Shown here one piece after another: positions 8,601 through 16,432 of a stretch of DNA of 47,789 nucleotides. The notes beneath the pieces were generated by a model. That model did no database searches. It saw only the letters and a list, made by a program, of their open reading frames with translations, and was not told where the DNA came from. Source of the DNA: Opitutales bacterium (lineage in GTDB: Bacteria > Verrucomicrobiota > Verrucomicrobiia > Opitutales > UBA953). The translations under genes and the position numbers were made by a program. Where the stretch lies: positions 1-47,789 of the forward strand of contig JAFYWY010000026.1 in assembly GCA_017546455.1 (NCBI GenBank), written 5' to 3'. The first letter of the stretch is position 1. Each line of letters opens with the position of its first letter.

Positions 8601-8733
8601 AGGTCACAATCGAGACGTCGCTGTGCATGTACGAGGCGAGTGCGGGCAAGCTGCTTCCGAGCAAAGAGGCGGAAGCAGCCGCAATTAAAAACAGAGGGCG
8701 AAGGCGGGTAGCGGGGGAGATTGGAGAGATCAT
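5662..8733 (-). CDS. Secreted S6-type serine protease with beta-helix passenger and PEP-CTERM tail (1023 aa)
   Basis: Residues 1-34 form a signal peptide (ending LPALA). The next 300 residues match the S6 (IgA protease/SPATE) family. His113 lies in ATVQH, Asp174 in ADYKITRLNKIVTDV (the SPATE-type D-x4-RLNKxVT motif), and Ser285 in AGGDSGSPVW, giving a full chymotrypsin-like triad. Residues about 400-960 are repetitive beta-strand-rich sequence with autotransporter-associated units such as LSGENTHNGGTTLVAGKL. Instead of the expected beta-barrel translocator, the protein ends in IPEPSAFALFAG, a hydrophobic segment and RRRK, i.e. a PEP-CTERM sorting signal. This suggests export by Sec and then processing/anchoring by an exosortase-type system. 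The frame is open upstream to 9054, but the ATG at 8733 gives the signal peptide. It is divergent from clpB. Confidence 0.85.
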   Translation of the reverse strand: MISPISPATRLRPLFLIAAASASLLGSSLPALASYMHSDVSIVTYTDFAQNCGRYQSGNLSALLAHLNSGGVEIHYEGGQESYTVSYMPDFSSQTDEGFAAGIGVNFIATVQHVGTDPTTTFSARNVGTGNAIIYTGIEYADNGYRVSGNGMSYTSQMDSDFQWIPQSASGHADYKITRLNKIVTDVTLSTVYTGWVSSGTPLYRSASGQHYVVDHNGAVTSLCDNKYQYNVGGIVTAGSVTDNVSGTDASKITYRVNYSENGIGWSWSDYSKADLPSNCAGGDSGSPVWIQNVVDNEVVYQYLGASAEYYSNGTLTNIYSAGEWTQETMAQFDKTISAGTQALYIGAVKNAGEDISGSAYGRYGAFTTGTRLDYGIVSGGTNGNVQFIGMPQGTETWNRLNNLRDKDNWYAYSSLDDTTTLNKDNYFAIEQATTTTTANDPYLNLYYSENLIFEAGSAKTTIYVNEADVDLGIGYVRFSAGTQTNATFELKSEGGFQLHSAGYIVDKNTSLHVYLKNSSKDLYTREWRKIGDGDLYLHGDDDDFYGNDVLLNLGGSGKTYLEYELSGAGYAVYNVLANTGAAVVIKDTKQIYRDFTFGNGGGTLDMNGNSMVWNNSNTAAAEGFTIHALTEEGIIYNGKGHTELKFTQSGHQSFLGAFRDSSAGSLKFIYNGGTGSSLTLNGVFTQLKNNAASGISVESGTLIFQGSKTVHALGSEDGTNADRLVRDNDWHYADAAANVEVRSGATLQLGSHARLSGDITVRDGGKFVMSESVQSRYEYIEGGHSTEDTYQIREFYGLKGNVVLEGKNSAMEVNYAAGTTAEQVYSGKISGNGSLLLNLGEASLRLSGENTHNGGTTLVAGKLIAAHADALGAGAVVVQSGAELALEQNVVLSTAAQALTLVVGAENSGATGKALITASEDGKIVIERDAQLFIDVSALFMKRSAVDLSSLKLASESALEFNTESARIGWYDNASGEWQDLAGYDFVVESGNIFLVIPEPSAFALFAGLAALALCANRRRKQ

Positions 8734-8849
8734 TACTTGGGTGAGGTGCGCGTATTTTCTCAAAATACAATCCGAGCGCTCAAGTAGAAATTTACCGATT
8801 TGGTAGAATTTTGTTTGGAAAATAATTGTGACAAAATTATTCAATTTTG

Positions 8850-8864
8850 TGGCACGCCTTTTGC
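8850..8864 (+). promoter_or_regulatory. Sigma-54 (-24/-12) promoter candidate for clpB
   Basis: TGGCACGCCTTTTGC matches the sigma-54 consensus TGGCAC-N5-TTGC exactly, with GG and GC separated by the required 10 bases. The predicted start site is near 8876, only about six bases before the clpB ATG, so the transcript would be nearly leaderless. A palindrome, AATAATT-N7-AATTATT, lies just upstream (8821-8841). Confidence 0.5.
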
Positions 8865-8881
8865 TGACGCTTATAGGCATT

Positions 8882-11494
8882 ATGGATTTCAATAAATTTA
8901 CCGAAAAAAGCCGCGAAGCCTTGGCTTCCGCACAAACGATTATGACCGAGCACGGCAATCCGATGCTCGAAACTTGGCACTTGCTCGCAGCCTTGCTCAA
9001 GCAGGACGGCGGCATCGTCCCTGCGCTTTTTGCGAAGATGAAAATCGACGTCAACGGGTTTTCGCAGAACGTCGAACGCGAGCTTGCGCGCCTTCCGCGT
9101 GTCAGCGGCGGCGGGAATGTCCAGCAGGGTGCTGCATCCGGGACGGTTCAAAAAGTGCTTGGCAAGTCCGTGGAAGAAGCCCGCGCGCTTAACGACGATT
9201 TCGTCAGCACCGAGCATCTTTTCCTCGCGCTCCTCGCTGCGGCTCCGGAGATGAAGGAGTTTTTCAAGGCCTTCGGCATTACCCGCAATGCCGTGCTGGC
9301 AGCGCTCAAGGAATTGCGCGGAAACCAGCGCGTGACGACGGACAACCCCGAGGCGACTTACGACGCGCTCGGCAAGTACGGCGTCGATTTGGTCGAAATG
9401 GCGCGCCGAGGCAAGCTCGACCCCGTTATCGGTCGCGATGAGGAGATCCGCCGCGTCATCCGCATTCTTTCCCGAAAAACGAAAAATAATCCGGTGCTCA
9501 TCGGCGAACCCGGTGTCGGCAAAACGGCCATCGTCGAAGGTCTGGCGCAGCGTATCGTTCGCGGCGACGTTCCCGAAGGCTTGCGGGACAAAACCGTGTT
9601 TTCTCTCGACATGGGGTCGCTTCTCGCGGGCGCGAAGTACCGCGGAGAATTTGAAGAACGCCTCAAAGCCGTTTTGACCGAAATCAAAAAATCCGACGGC
9701 CGCATCCTTCTTTTTATCGACGAACTTCACACGCTTGTCGGCGCGGGAAAAACCGACGGTGCGATGGATGCCGGCAATATGCTCAAGCCCATGCTTGCGC
9801 GCGGCGAACTCCACTGCATCGGCGCGACCACGCTCGAAGAGCATCGCAAGTACATCGAAAAAGATGCTGCGCTCGAACGCCGTTTCCAAAGCGTTCTCGT
9901 CGAGCCGCCGAGTGTCGAAGACACGATTTCCATTTTGCGCGGTTTGCGCGAACGCTTCGAAGTGCACCACGGCGTGCGTATCATGGACAGTGCGATGGTC
10001 GAAGCCGCCGTGCTTTCCAATCGCTACATTTCCGACCGCTTTTTGCCGGACAAGGCAATCGACCTCGTCGATGAAGCCTGCGCCCAAATCCGTACGGAGA
10101 TGGATTCCATGCCGGAGGAACTCGATTCGCTTTCCCGCCGCGTCATGCAGCTTGAAATCGAAGAAACCGCGTTGAAGAAAGAAACGGATGCCGCGTCGCA
10201 AATCCGCCTCGAAGCGCTGCGCAAGGAATTGACCGAGGCGCGTTCCGAAGCAACGGCCCTGCGTGCACGCTGGGAAGCGGAAAAAGAAAGCGTCGGGAAA
10301 ATTCAGAAAATCCGCGCCGAACTCGAAACCGCGCGTCACGACGCCGAAGCGGCCGAGCGCCGCGGCGATCTCGGCAAGGCCAGCGAGCTGCGCTACGGGA
10401 AAATCCCGCAACTCGAAGCGGATTTGAAAAAATACGAAAAAATCGCGGAGGAAAAATCCGGCGGGAACGACAAACTTTTCCGCGAAACGGTTTCGCCCGA
10501 CGAAATCGCCGAAGTCGTCGCGCGCTGGACGGGCATTCCCGCAACCAAGCTGCTCGAAGGCGAAAAGCAGAAATTGCTCGGTTTGCAGGACGAACTTGAG
10601 AAGCAGGTTATCGGCCAGGAAGAACCCGTGCGCCTCGTTTCCGAAGCGATACTGCGGTCCCGCGCCGGCGTGCAGGATCCGCGCCGCCCGGTTGGCAGCT
10701 TCCTTTTCCTCGGTCCGACGGGTGTCGGAAAAACCGAGCTCGCCAAGAGCCTCGCGCGCCAGCTTTTTGACAGCGAAGACGCGATGATTCGCATCGACAT
10801 GTCCGAATACATGGAAAAGCATGCCGTGTCGCGCTTGGTCGGCGCGCCTCCGGGCTATGTCGGATTTGAAGAAGGCGGTCAGCTCACCGAAGCCATGCGC
10901 CGCAAACCGTATTCCGTCGTTTTGCTCGACGAAATCGAAAAAGCGCATCCGGACGTCTTTAACATCCTGTTGCAAATTCTCGACGACGGACGCCTGACCG
11001 ACGGGCAGGGGCGCACGGTCGATTGCCGCAACGCCGTGTTCATTCTTACTTCCAACATCGGATCGCGCTATCTCGTCGAAGGCGTCGAAAACGACGAGAT
11101 TCCGGAACGCGTGCGGGAACAGGTTATGAACGAACTGCGCGCCGGATTCCGTCCGGAATTCCTGAATCGTATCGACGACATTGTTCTGTTTAAGCCGCTC
11201 GGCCTGAAGCAAATTTCCGCGATTGTCGATCTGATGCTCGTATCGCTTAACAAGCGCTTGGAAGACCACCGCATTACGGTGACGCTTGACGAATCCGCTC
11301 ACGAATGGATTGCCGAAAACGGCTACGATCCCGTGTACGGTGCGCGCCCGTTGCGTCGTTTTATCCAAAAGGAAATCGAAACGCCGCTCGCCAAGGCCAT
11401 TATCGGCGGGAAAGTGACTGACGGACAAAACGTCCGCTTTACCAAGTCAGACGCAGGTTTAGCGCTGTCCGCAGAGCCCCAAACGGCTTCCTGA
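8882..11494 (+). CDS. clpB: ATP-dependent disaggregase ClpB
   Basis: The 870-residue Hsp100 chaperone has the full family architecture: an N domain ([18 protein letters not shown], double Clp repeat to about 145), AAA-1 with Walker [19 protein letters not shown] (about 207), the Walker [15 protein letters not shown], the coiled-coil middle domain (about 405-525, [16 protein letters not shown]), and AAA-2 with [15 protein letters not shown] (about 610) and [16 protein letters not shown]. It extracts and refolds aggregated proteins with DnaK. Upstream in-frame codons exist from 8828, but the ATG at 8882 matches the conserved N-terminus. There is no clear Shine-Dalgarno. A sigma-54 box ends 17 bases upstream, an unexpected regulator for a heat-shock gene. 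Confidence 0.97.
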   Translation: MDFNKFTEKSREALASAQTIMTEHGNPMLETWHLLAALLKQDGGIVPALFAKMKIDVNGFSQNVERELARLPRVSGGGNVQQGAASGTVQKVLGKSVEEARALNDDFVSTEHLFLALLAAAPEMKEFFKAFGITRNAVLAALKELRGNQRVTTDNPEATYDALGKYGVDLVEMARRGKLDPVIGRDEEIRRVIRILSRKTKNNPVLIGEPGVGKTAIVEGLAQRIVRGDVPEGLRDKTVFSLDMGSLLAGAKYRGEFEERLKAVLTEIKKSDGRILLFIDELHTLVGAGKTDGAMDAGNMLKPMLARGELHCIGATTLEEHRKYIEKDAALERRFQSVLVEPPSVEDTISILRGLRERFEVHHGVRIMDSAMVEAAVLSNRYISDRFLPDKAIDLVDEACAQIRTEMDSMPEELDSLSRRVMQLEIEETALKKETDAASQIRLEALRKELTEARSEATALRARWEAEKESVGKIQKIRAELETARHDAEAAERRGDLGKASELRYGKIPQLEADLKKYEKIAEEKSGGNDKLFRETVSPDEIAEVVARWTGIPATKLLEGEKQKLLGLQDELEKQVIGQEEPVRLVSEAILRSRAGVQDPRRPVGSFLFLGPTGVGKTELAKSLARQLFDSEDAMIRIDMSEYMEKHAVSRLVGAPPGYVGFEEGGQLTEAMRRKPYSVVLLDEIEKAHPDVFNILLQILDDGRLTDGQGRTVDCRNAVFILTSNIGSRYLVEGVENDEIPERVREQVMNELRAGFRPEFLNRIDDIVLFKPLGLKQISAIVDLMLVSLNKRLEDHRITVTLDESAHEWIAENGYDPVYGARPLRRFIQKEIETPLAKAIIGGKVTDGQNVRFTKSDAGLALSAEPQTAS

Positions 11495-11500
11495 AGCGCC

Positions 11501-11523
11501 CCTTAGGCTACGCTGCCTAAAGG
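11501..11523. terminator. Hairpin between convergent clpB and HAD-like gene
   Basis: CCTTAGGC / GCCTAAAGG with a 6-base loop and one bulged A lies in the 22-base gap and overlaps the HAD-like gene's stop. There is no T run; a role in termination is only likely from its position. Confidence 0.4.
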
Positions 11524-12179
11524 CTTCTCAGCGCGGCGATGGTGCCGATGTTCAGGTCTCGAATGCTGTCGAGAACCACGTCGGCACCCGCGCGTTCGAG
11601 CAGAACCTTGGGATTGATCGTGGACAGGGCAACGGTTTTCATGCCGACGGAGCGCGCGGCTTCGATGCCCGCAAGCGTACTTTGGACGGCGATACACTCT
11701 TCCGGCAGGCGTTCCATAGACTTGGCGGCAAGCTGGAAGGCTTCGGGTTCCGAAACCGGCGTCTGTACATTGCCGTGGGCGATGACCGTCGGAAAATAGC
11801 TCTTCAAATCTAAAAGCTCCAAAAGCCAGGTGATTTCTTCGCGGAATGCGGGGCAGGCAACGGCGCAGGGAATCTCGCGGTCTTTCAGAGACTGGAGCAG
11901 GGCGCGGGTGCCCGGTTGCGGTTCGGCAACCTCCTGTGTCAGTATTTGGTGAAGGAGAGTGGCTCTGCGCTCGGCAAGCTCGCGGATGCGCAATGGGTCG
12001 GAGCTCCAGTTCAAAATTTTGGCAATGGTGAAACGGCTGTTGTGTCCGAAACTTTTGAAAAGATAGCCCGGAGCGAGCTCGAGACCGCATTCCGCGGCAA
12101 GCATTTCCCAGCTGCGCTTGTCGTATGCGGAGGCGTCAAAAATGACTCCGTGCCAATCAAAAATAACACCGGTGTTCAT
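11517..12179 (-). CDS. HAD-fold protein with degenerate active site (220 aa)
   Basis: The length, the N-terminal VIFDWHGVIFDAS strand-loop, the helical cap and the C-terminal GIEAARSVGMKTVAL are those of beta-phosphoglucomutase/phosphatase-like HAD proteins. The catalytic motifs are, however, eroded. Motif I is D-W-H (Asp8 kept, the acid/base Asp10 is His), motif II reads AVACPA without the Ser/Thr, the KP of motif III reads VS (TPVSEPEAF), and the metal-binding ED of motif IV is QS (AVQSTLAGIEAA). It may therefore be a binding or regulatory pseudoenzyme. The frame is open to 12236, but the ATG at 12179 starts the conserved strand. It is convergent with clpB. Confidence 0.8.
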   Translation of the reverse strand: MNTGVIFDWHGVIFDASAYDKRSWEMLAAECGLELAPGYLFKSFGHNSRFTIAKILNWSSDPLRIRELAERRATLLHQILTQEVAEPQPGTRALLQSLKDREIPCAVACPAFREEITWLLELLDLKSYFPTVIAHGNVQTPVSEPEAFQLAAKSMERLPEECIAVQSTLAGIEAARSVGMKTVALSTINPKVLLERAGADVVLDSIRDLNIGTIAALRSL

Positions 12180-12382
12180 GGTGAGGGGCGAGGATAGAGT
12201 AGAGGTAAGAAAGAGAAGTGTGTCCTCCTTATACAAAATTTTTCGTCAAAAGAAAATTCAAAAATCCTGCATGCGGATTTCCGGGGCGCCATAATTCGGA
12301 GTGAATGCCGACGGCGAAGCGCCTGTTTGGGAAGAGCATATAAAAACTTGCCAGAGTTCCCGCAGAACCATGAAATGGTGGT

Positions 12383-13030
12383 ATGCAAATTTTTAAATCC
12401 TTTCGGACTTTATCGGCACGTTTTTTCTGGGCTCCGATTTGCCTCTTGGGCGTTGTTGCATGCTCGGAAAGCGGCGTTGCTCCGGACAAGCTTTCTAATC
12501 AAAAAACTATGAGTAACAATACAGTTGAAGAAGTGGCAGTCCTCGCGACGAGTGACGGCGAAATGGTCATCAAATTCTGGCCGGAAGTCGCACCCAAGAC
12601 CGTCGAAAATTTCAAAAAGCTCGCACGCGAAGGCTTTTACGACGGAACGGCGTTTCACCGCGTCATCAAGGGCTTTATGATCCAGGGCGGCGATCCGCTC
12701 ACGAAAGACGAAAGCAAGCGCGGCTTGTGGGGAACCGGCGGACCGGGCTATAATATCCGCGCCGAATTCAATACGAAACCGCACGTTCGCGGCGTGATTT
12801 CGATGGCACGCTCTCAGCACCCGGACAGCGCCGGCTCGCAGTTCTTTATCTGTCACGGCGACGCCCGCTTCCTCGACCGCCAGTACACGGCGTTCGGCCA
12901 GCTGATCAAGGGCGACGAAGTGCTCGAAAAAATCGCTTCCGTTCCCTGCACGGGCCCGGAACGCAGCTCGCCGATTGAACGCAAGGCGCTCGTCAGCGTG
13001 AAAATCGTTCCCGCCGACGAAGTGAAGTAA
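12383..13030 (+). CDS. Cyclophilin-type peptidyl-prolyl isomerase, predicted lipoprotein (215 aa)
   Basis: Residues about 48-212 are a cyclophilin domain: APKTVENFKKLA, then the active-site block FHRVIKGFMIQGGDP (catalytic Arg in FHRV), then GVISMARSQHPDSAGSQFFI and YTAFGQLIKG. It isomerises X-Pro bonds. From the ATG at 12383 the first 27 residues form a basic n-region, a hydrophobic stretch and VVAC, a plausible lipobox (Cys27). This would place the enzyme in the periplasm or on a membrane face. A later ATG at 12509 (MSNNTVEEV) would give a cytoplasmic form and cannot be excluded. It has its own strong terminator downstream and is followed by a convergent aminopeptidase gene. Confidence 0.92.
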   Translation: MQIFKSFRTLSARFFWAPICLLGVVACSESGVAPDKLSNQKTMSNNTVEEVAVLATSDGEMVIKFWPEVAPKTVENFKKLAREGFYDGTAFHRVIKGFMIQGGDPLTKDESKRGLWGTGGPGYNIRAEFNTKPHVRGVISMARSQHPDSAGSQFFICHGDARFLDRQYTAFGQLIKGDEVLEKIASVPCTGPERSSPIERKALVSVKIVPADEVK

Positions 13031-13047
13031 TTCACTTTTAAGCCTAT

Positions 13048-13086
13048 AAAAAACGTTCCCGTGAAATTTTCACGGGAACGTTTTTT
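13048..13086. terminator. Bidirectional rho-independent terminator
   Basis: AAAAAACGTTCCCGTGAAA pairs with TTTTCACGGGAACGTTTTTT, a long near-perfect stem with A/T flanks for both strands. It lies between the convergent cyclophilin and aminopeptidase genes. The same ACGTTCCCG stem core is reused in the terminator after pntB. Confidence 0.92.
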
Positions 13087-13108
13087 GTTTTGGCGAATCG
13101 CCGGAAGC

Positions 13109-14551
13109 TTACTTTGCTTCGAAGAAGGCTTTGTAGGCCTTGTACGTCATGTACGTATCGTGCTTGGAAGCGATTTCCCACGGTGCGTGCATGTTCAGGA
13201 GCGGCGTGCCCATGTCGATGACATTCATGCCGTAGCGCGACATAAACATCGCAATCGTTCCTCCGCCGCCGACATCGACGCGGCCGAGTTCGCCGACTTG
13301 CCAGACGACTCCTGCGGCGTCGAAGATTTCGCGCAGCTCGGCAACGAATTCGGCCGAGGCGTCGTTTGCTCCGCCTTTGCCGCGTGCCCCCGTGTACTTG
13401 ATCATGCTTACGCCCGCGTTGAGCGCCGCCATGTTGCCCGGGGAGCTGCTGTTCGGGAAGAGCGGATCGTGCGCGGCGCAGACGTCGGCTGAAAGCATCG
13501 ACGAAGCTTCGAGCGCGCGGCGGACGATGATGTCGGAATAATTCTTTTCCTGGCGGAAGATGAGTTCGGCAATGGAGTTTTCAAAGAAGGTGGAATCCAT
13601 GCCGGTTGCACCGACGGAGCCGATTTCTTCCTTGTCACAGAGGAGGACGACGGCGGTCTTTGCGGGAACGCCCTTCATGTCCATCATGGCTTGAAGCCCG
13701 GCGAAGGCACAAATGCGGTCGTCGTGACCGTAGCCGGCGATGAGCGAGCGGTCGAAGCCCATTTCGCGCGGCATGCCTGCGGGAACGATTTCGAGTTCGG
13801 CGGAAATGAGGTCCTGCTCGGTCAGCCCGTATTCTTCTTCGAGGATGCGGAGGACGTGGAGCTTTACCTTTTCCTTAACGTCGGCGTCGTCCTTGGCTTC
13901 CGGGCAGGGCGTGGTGGCGATGACGAGGTCGAGGTCCTCTCCCGGGAAGGCTTCGCTGAGCACCTTGGCGGCTTGGGCCTGGCCGAGGTGCGGAAGGATG
14001 TCCGAAATCATGAAAATCGGATCGCCTTCTTTGTCGCCGACGGCGATTTCAACCTTGGAGCCGTCCTTGCGAACGACGGTGCCGTAAAGGGCGAGCGGAT
14101 GTGCGACCCATTGGAATTTCTTGATGCCGCCGTAATAGTGCGTGTCGAAATAGGCGATGCCGTTCTTTTCGCAGAGCGGAACCGGCTTGAGGTCGATGCG
14201 CGGGGCGTCCGTGTGGCCGCCGACGACGCGTACGCCGCTCGAAACGGCGTCTTTCCCGATGACGGCTGCGAAAAGCGTCTTTCCGTGGTAACCGCGGTAA
14301 ACTTTGTCGCCGGCCTTGAGCGTTTTGACGGACGCGAGCGGCTTGAAGCCCTGCTTTTCGAGCAGGCGAACGGCTTCGGCGTAGGCGCGGCGTTCGGTCT
14401 TCGCGACGCTGAGGTAATTCATGTAAGTGGCGATGTAGCTGTCGAGCGCCTTGCGTTCTGCGGGAACGAGTTTGTTGACGGAGTCCTCGCGCTTAAAAAC
14501 GCCTTTAACGGCAGCGGGGGATTTTTTCTTTTCGGTTTTTTTCGTAGCCAT
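13109..14551 (-). CDS. M18 family zinc aminopeptidase
   Basis: A 480-residue cytoplasmic M18 (aspartyl aminopeptidase-like) metallopeptidase removing N-terminal residues from peptides. Metal-ligand regions are visible: GGHTDAPRIDLKP (His and Asp ligands), GHDDRICAFAGLQA, the catalytic-Glu block LCDKEEIGSVGATGMDS and the C-terminal His in NMHAPWEIASKHD. The start is at the ATG 14551, beginning MATKKTEKKKSPAAVK; the frame continues to 14596 without resembling the family. The basic first 20 residues are an added tail. menG follows upstream on the same strand with a gap of 91 bases, so co-transcription is possible but not required. Confidence 0.94.
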   Translation of the reverse strand: MATKKTEKKKSPAAVKGVFKREDSVNKLVPAERKALDSYIATYMNYLSVAKTERRAYAEAVRLLEKQGFKPLASVKTLKAGDKVYRGYHGKTLFAAVIGKDAVSSGVRVVGGHTDAPRIDLKPVPLCEKNGIAYFDTHYYGGIKKFQWVAHPLALYGTVVRKDGSKVEIAVGDKEGDPIFMISDILPHLGQAQAAKVLSEAFPGEDLDLVIATTPCPEAKDDADVKEKVKLHVLRILEEEYGLTEQDLISAELEIVPAGMPREMGFDRSLIAGYGHDDRICAFAGLQAMMDMKGVPAKTAVVLLCDKEEIGSVGATGMDSTFFENSIAELIFRQEKNYSDIIVRRALEASSMLSADVCAAHDPLFPNSSSPGNMAALNAGVSMIKYTGARGKGGANDASAEFVAELREIFDAAGVVWQVGELGRVDVGGGGTIAMFMSRYGMNVIDMGTPLLNMHAPWEIASKHDTYMTYKAYKAFFEAK

Positions 14552-14642
14552 ATGGTGAAAAATTTTGGTGCGGGAAATGATTTTTTTCAAACGCAATCGG
14601 AGGCTGTTTTTTGTGCGACGCGTTTAATCTGTCGGCCTTGCG

Positions 14643-15335
14643 TTACTTCGTCGCGATGTGGACGGCGACGATGGAGAAGGTCAGGCCGAGAGCGCGGACT
14701 TCGGAGAAGCCGGCGTCGCGCAGTTCTTCCGAAAGCTTTTCTTTCGGCGGGAAGGATTCGATGGAGCCGGCGAGATAATCGTAGGCTTTGCGGTCGCCCG
14801 TAATTGCCCAGGCAATCAGCGGGAGCGCGAGCTTCAGGTAAAGGTAGTAGAACGGGCGGAACAGCGTTGCCGGCTGCGTGAATTCGAGGATGAAAGCTTT
14901 CCCGCCGGGACGCAGGATGCGATGCAATTCCCGCAGTCCGCGCGGGCGGTCTTCAAAGTTGCGGACACCGTAAGCAATCGTGAGGGCGTCGGTCGAATCG
15001 CTTTCGAGGGGCAGCTGCATGCAGTCGCCGAACGCAAAGCGGATTTCGGGCTGCGTGTTTTGGCGTTGCTGGCGTTCCCGTGCGACATCGAGCATGGCTT
15101 CGCAGAAGTCGTACGCGCCGATTTCGGCTTCCGGCAGGCGCTTGCGCAGCGCGAAGGCGATGTCTCCGCTTCCGGTGGCCAAGTCCGCAATTTGCTGCGG
15201 CTTTTCCTTGGCGACGAGGCGGACGAGCTTGCGTGCCCAGTAGTGACAGGCGCCGCCGCTCAAAAGCGTATTGGCGAGATCGTAGCGTTTCGCGATTCCC
15301 GCGAACATTTTTTGAACTTTAATTCCTTCCGGCAT
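14643..15335 (-). CDS. menG: Demethylmenaquinone methyltransferase (MenG/UbiE)
   Basis: A 230-residue class I SAM-dependent methyltransferase, the normal UbiE length. Signatures are the N-terminal MFAGIAKRYDLANTLLSGG, the SAM-binding IADLATGSGDIAFALRKR, the family motif LTIAYGVRNFEDRPRGLRE, and the C-terminal DYLAGSIESFPPKEKL. It methylates the naphthoquinone ring in the last step of menaquinone synthesis. A menF-like isochorismate synthase at 31109-32287 supports menaquinone as the respiratory quinone. It is divergent from exbB across 123 bases in which no further gene is apparent. Confidence 0.94.
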   Translation of the reverse strand: MPEGIKVQKMFAGIAKRYDLANTLLSGGACHYWARKLVRLVAKEKPQQIADLATGSGDIAFALRKRLPEAEIGAYDFCEAMLDVARERQQRQNTQPEIRFAFGDCMQLPLESDSTDALTIAYGVRNFEDRPRGLRELHRILRPGGKAFILEFTQPATLFRPFYYLYLKLALPLIAWAITGDRKAYDYLAGSIESFPPKEKLSEELRDAGFSEVRALGLTFSIVAVHIATK

Positions 15336-15458
15336 ATAGAACTTGCCTCGATTAAATGCTAAGCCTCCCTGCGGCGCAATAGCTATATCACCGCTTTGCG
15401 TATGCTCTCCCGAAACTTGCTGTTGAAAAGCCGTCCCGCGAAAATCTAAGATACGCGC

Positions 15459-16016
15459 ATGGAAACAATTATTCGGGGTGCCGGCTGGTTTCTGTGGCCG
15501 CTCGGCTTTTGTTCGTTGCTCGCCGCCTTTATTGTCGTCGAACGCCTGATCGCGTTGCGGGCTTCCCGCATACTCCCGTCGCAGGCGCTTCCGCTGATTC
15601 TCGCCGGAGACTTCCGGGCCGTGGCGCAGGCTTTCCCGAAGACGACCGCCGGGCGCATCATCCGCTTCGCGCTCGACGAAAATCCCGACAAAGATGCTCT
15701 CACCGCCTACGCCCGCCTCGAGTTTTCCCGCATGGAACGCGGCCTCTTCCTGCTCGATTCCGTGGTCGCCGTCGCTCCGCTTATCGGCCTTTTCGGAACG
15801 GTGTACGGCCTCTTCACGCTCTTTCCGGAAAGCGGCGGGCTGCCGGACCAGGCAACGCTGACGCGTGGCGTGGGCCTGGCGCTGACGACGACGATGCTCG
15901 GGCTATTCGTGGCGATGCCGTCGCTCTTTGCCAATAACTTCATTCTTCGCCGAATCGACATTTTAGCAGCGCGCATCTCTCTGCTCGTCGAGCGCCTCAA
16001 CGCAAGGGAACGCTAA
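15459..16016 (+). CDS. exbB: ExbB/TolQ-type proton channel subunit (185 aa)
   Basis: A short MotA/TolQ/ExbB-family protein. An N-terminal TM (FLWPLGFCSLLAAFIVVERLI) with the usual VERL end is followed by a cytoplasmic stretch. Two C-terminal TMs come next: the conserved SVVAVAPLIGLFGTVYGLF, containing the LIGLFGTV signature, and GVGLALTTTMLGLFVAMPSL. With ExbD it forms an inner-membrane proton-driven motor that energises outer-membrane receptors or Tol-type envelope functions. exbD begins 5 bases after the stop, and an ExbD-like lipoprotein and an AsmA-like protein follow, pointing to an envelope-maintenance operon. Confidence 0.93.
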   Translation: METIIRGAGWFLWPLGFCSLLAAFIVVERLIALRASRILPSQALPLILAGDFRAVAQAFPKTTAGRIIRFALDENPDKDALTAYARLEFSRMERGLFLLDSVVAVAPLIGLFGTVYGLFTLFPESGGLPDQATLTRGVGLALTTTMLGLFVAMPSLFANNFILRRIDILAARISLLVERLNARER

Positions 16017-16021
16017 AATTC

Positions 16022-16432
16022 ATGGCCGAAACCCTTTACACCCGCCGCCGGCGCATCTCCGGAATCAATATCGTACCGCTCATCGACGTGATGACGGTGC
16101 TGATCTTTTTCTTCCTGATGAGCATGAAGTTTGACGACATCGCGCAATTGGGAATTACGCCGCCGAGCGCGGAATCCGCCGCCAAAAATCGGACGGAAAC
16201 GCGCCTCGTTGTCGCCGTTGACCGCGACGGCGCTTTCTTTATCAATTCCGAAGCCGTTCCCGCCGAACGGGTGGCGGAGACGCTCAAGCGCGTCGCGGAA
16301 GAACAGAAGACGCAATCGCTCGTGCTCGTCGCCGACGAAGACGTTGCGACGAAGTATACCGTTTTCATTGTCGATCAGGCACAGAAAAACGGTCTCCACA
16401 TCCAGCTTTTAACACGCAATGCCCATGAATAA
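16022..16432 (+). CDS. exbD: ExbD/TolR-type protein (136 aa)
   Basis: The N-terminal ISGINIVPLIDVMTVLIFFFLMSM is the ExbD/TolR membrane anchor with the essential Asp (in PLIDVMTVL) lining the proton path. The remaining 90 residues form the periplasmic domain, with VAVDRDGAFFINSEAVPAE and SLVLVADEDVATKYTVF typical of the family. It partners ExbB from the preceding gene. The last codons overlap the start of the following lipoprotein gene, implying translational coupling. Confidence 0.94.
   Translation: MAETLYTRRRRISGINIVPLIDVMTVLIFFFLMSMKFDDIAQLGITPPSAESAAKNRTETRLVVAVDRDGAFFINSEAVPAERVAETLKRVAEEQKTQSLVLVADEDVATKYTVFIVDQAQKNGLHIQLLTRNAHE

Noticed and set aside
8740-8820. CIRCE/HrcA operator before clpB
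   Set aside because: The consensus TTAGCACTC-N9-GAGTGCTAA is absent; only short palindromes (GAGCGCTC, TACC-GATTT-GGTA) are present.
8837-11428. Long reverse-strand open frame opposite clpB
   Set aside because: It is a shadow of the GC-rich clpB codons; its translation lacks any family pattern and clpB is certain. The same holds for long antisense frames opposite pntB (23670-25187), pyrH/UPF0126 (3819-5453), the S6-type protease (5407-7617) and pfp (25641-26765).
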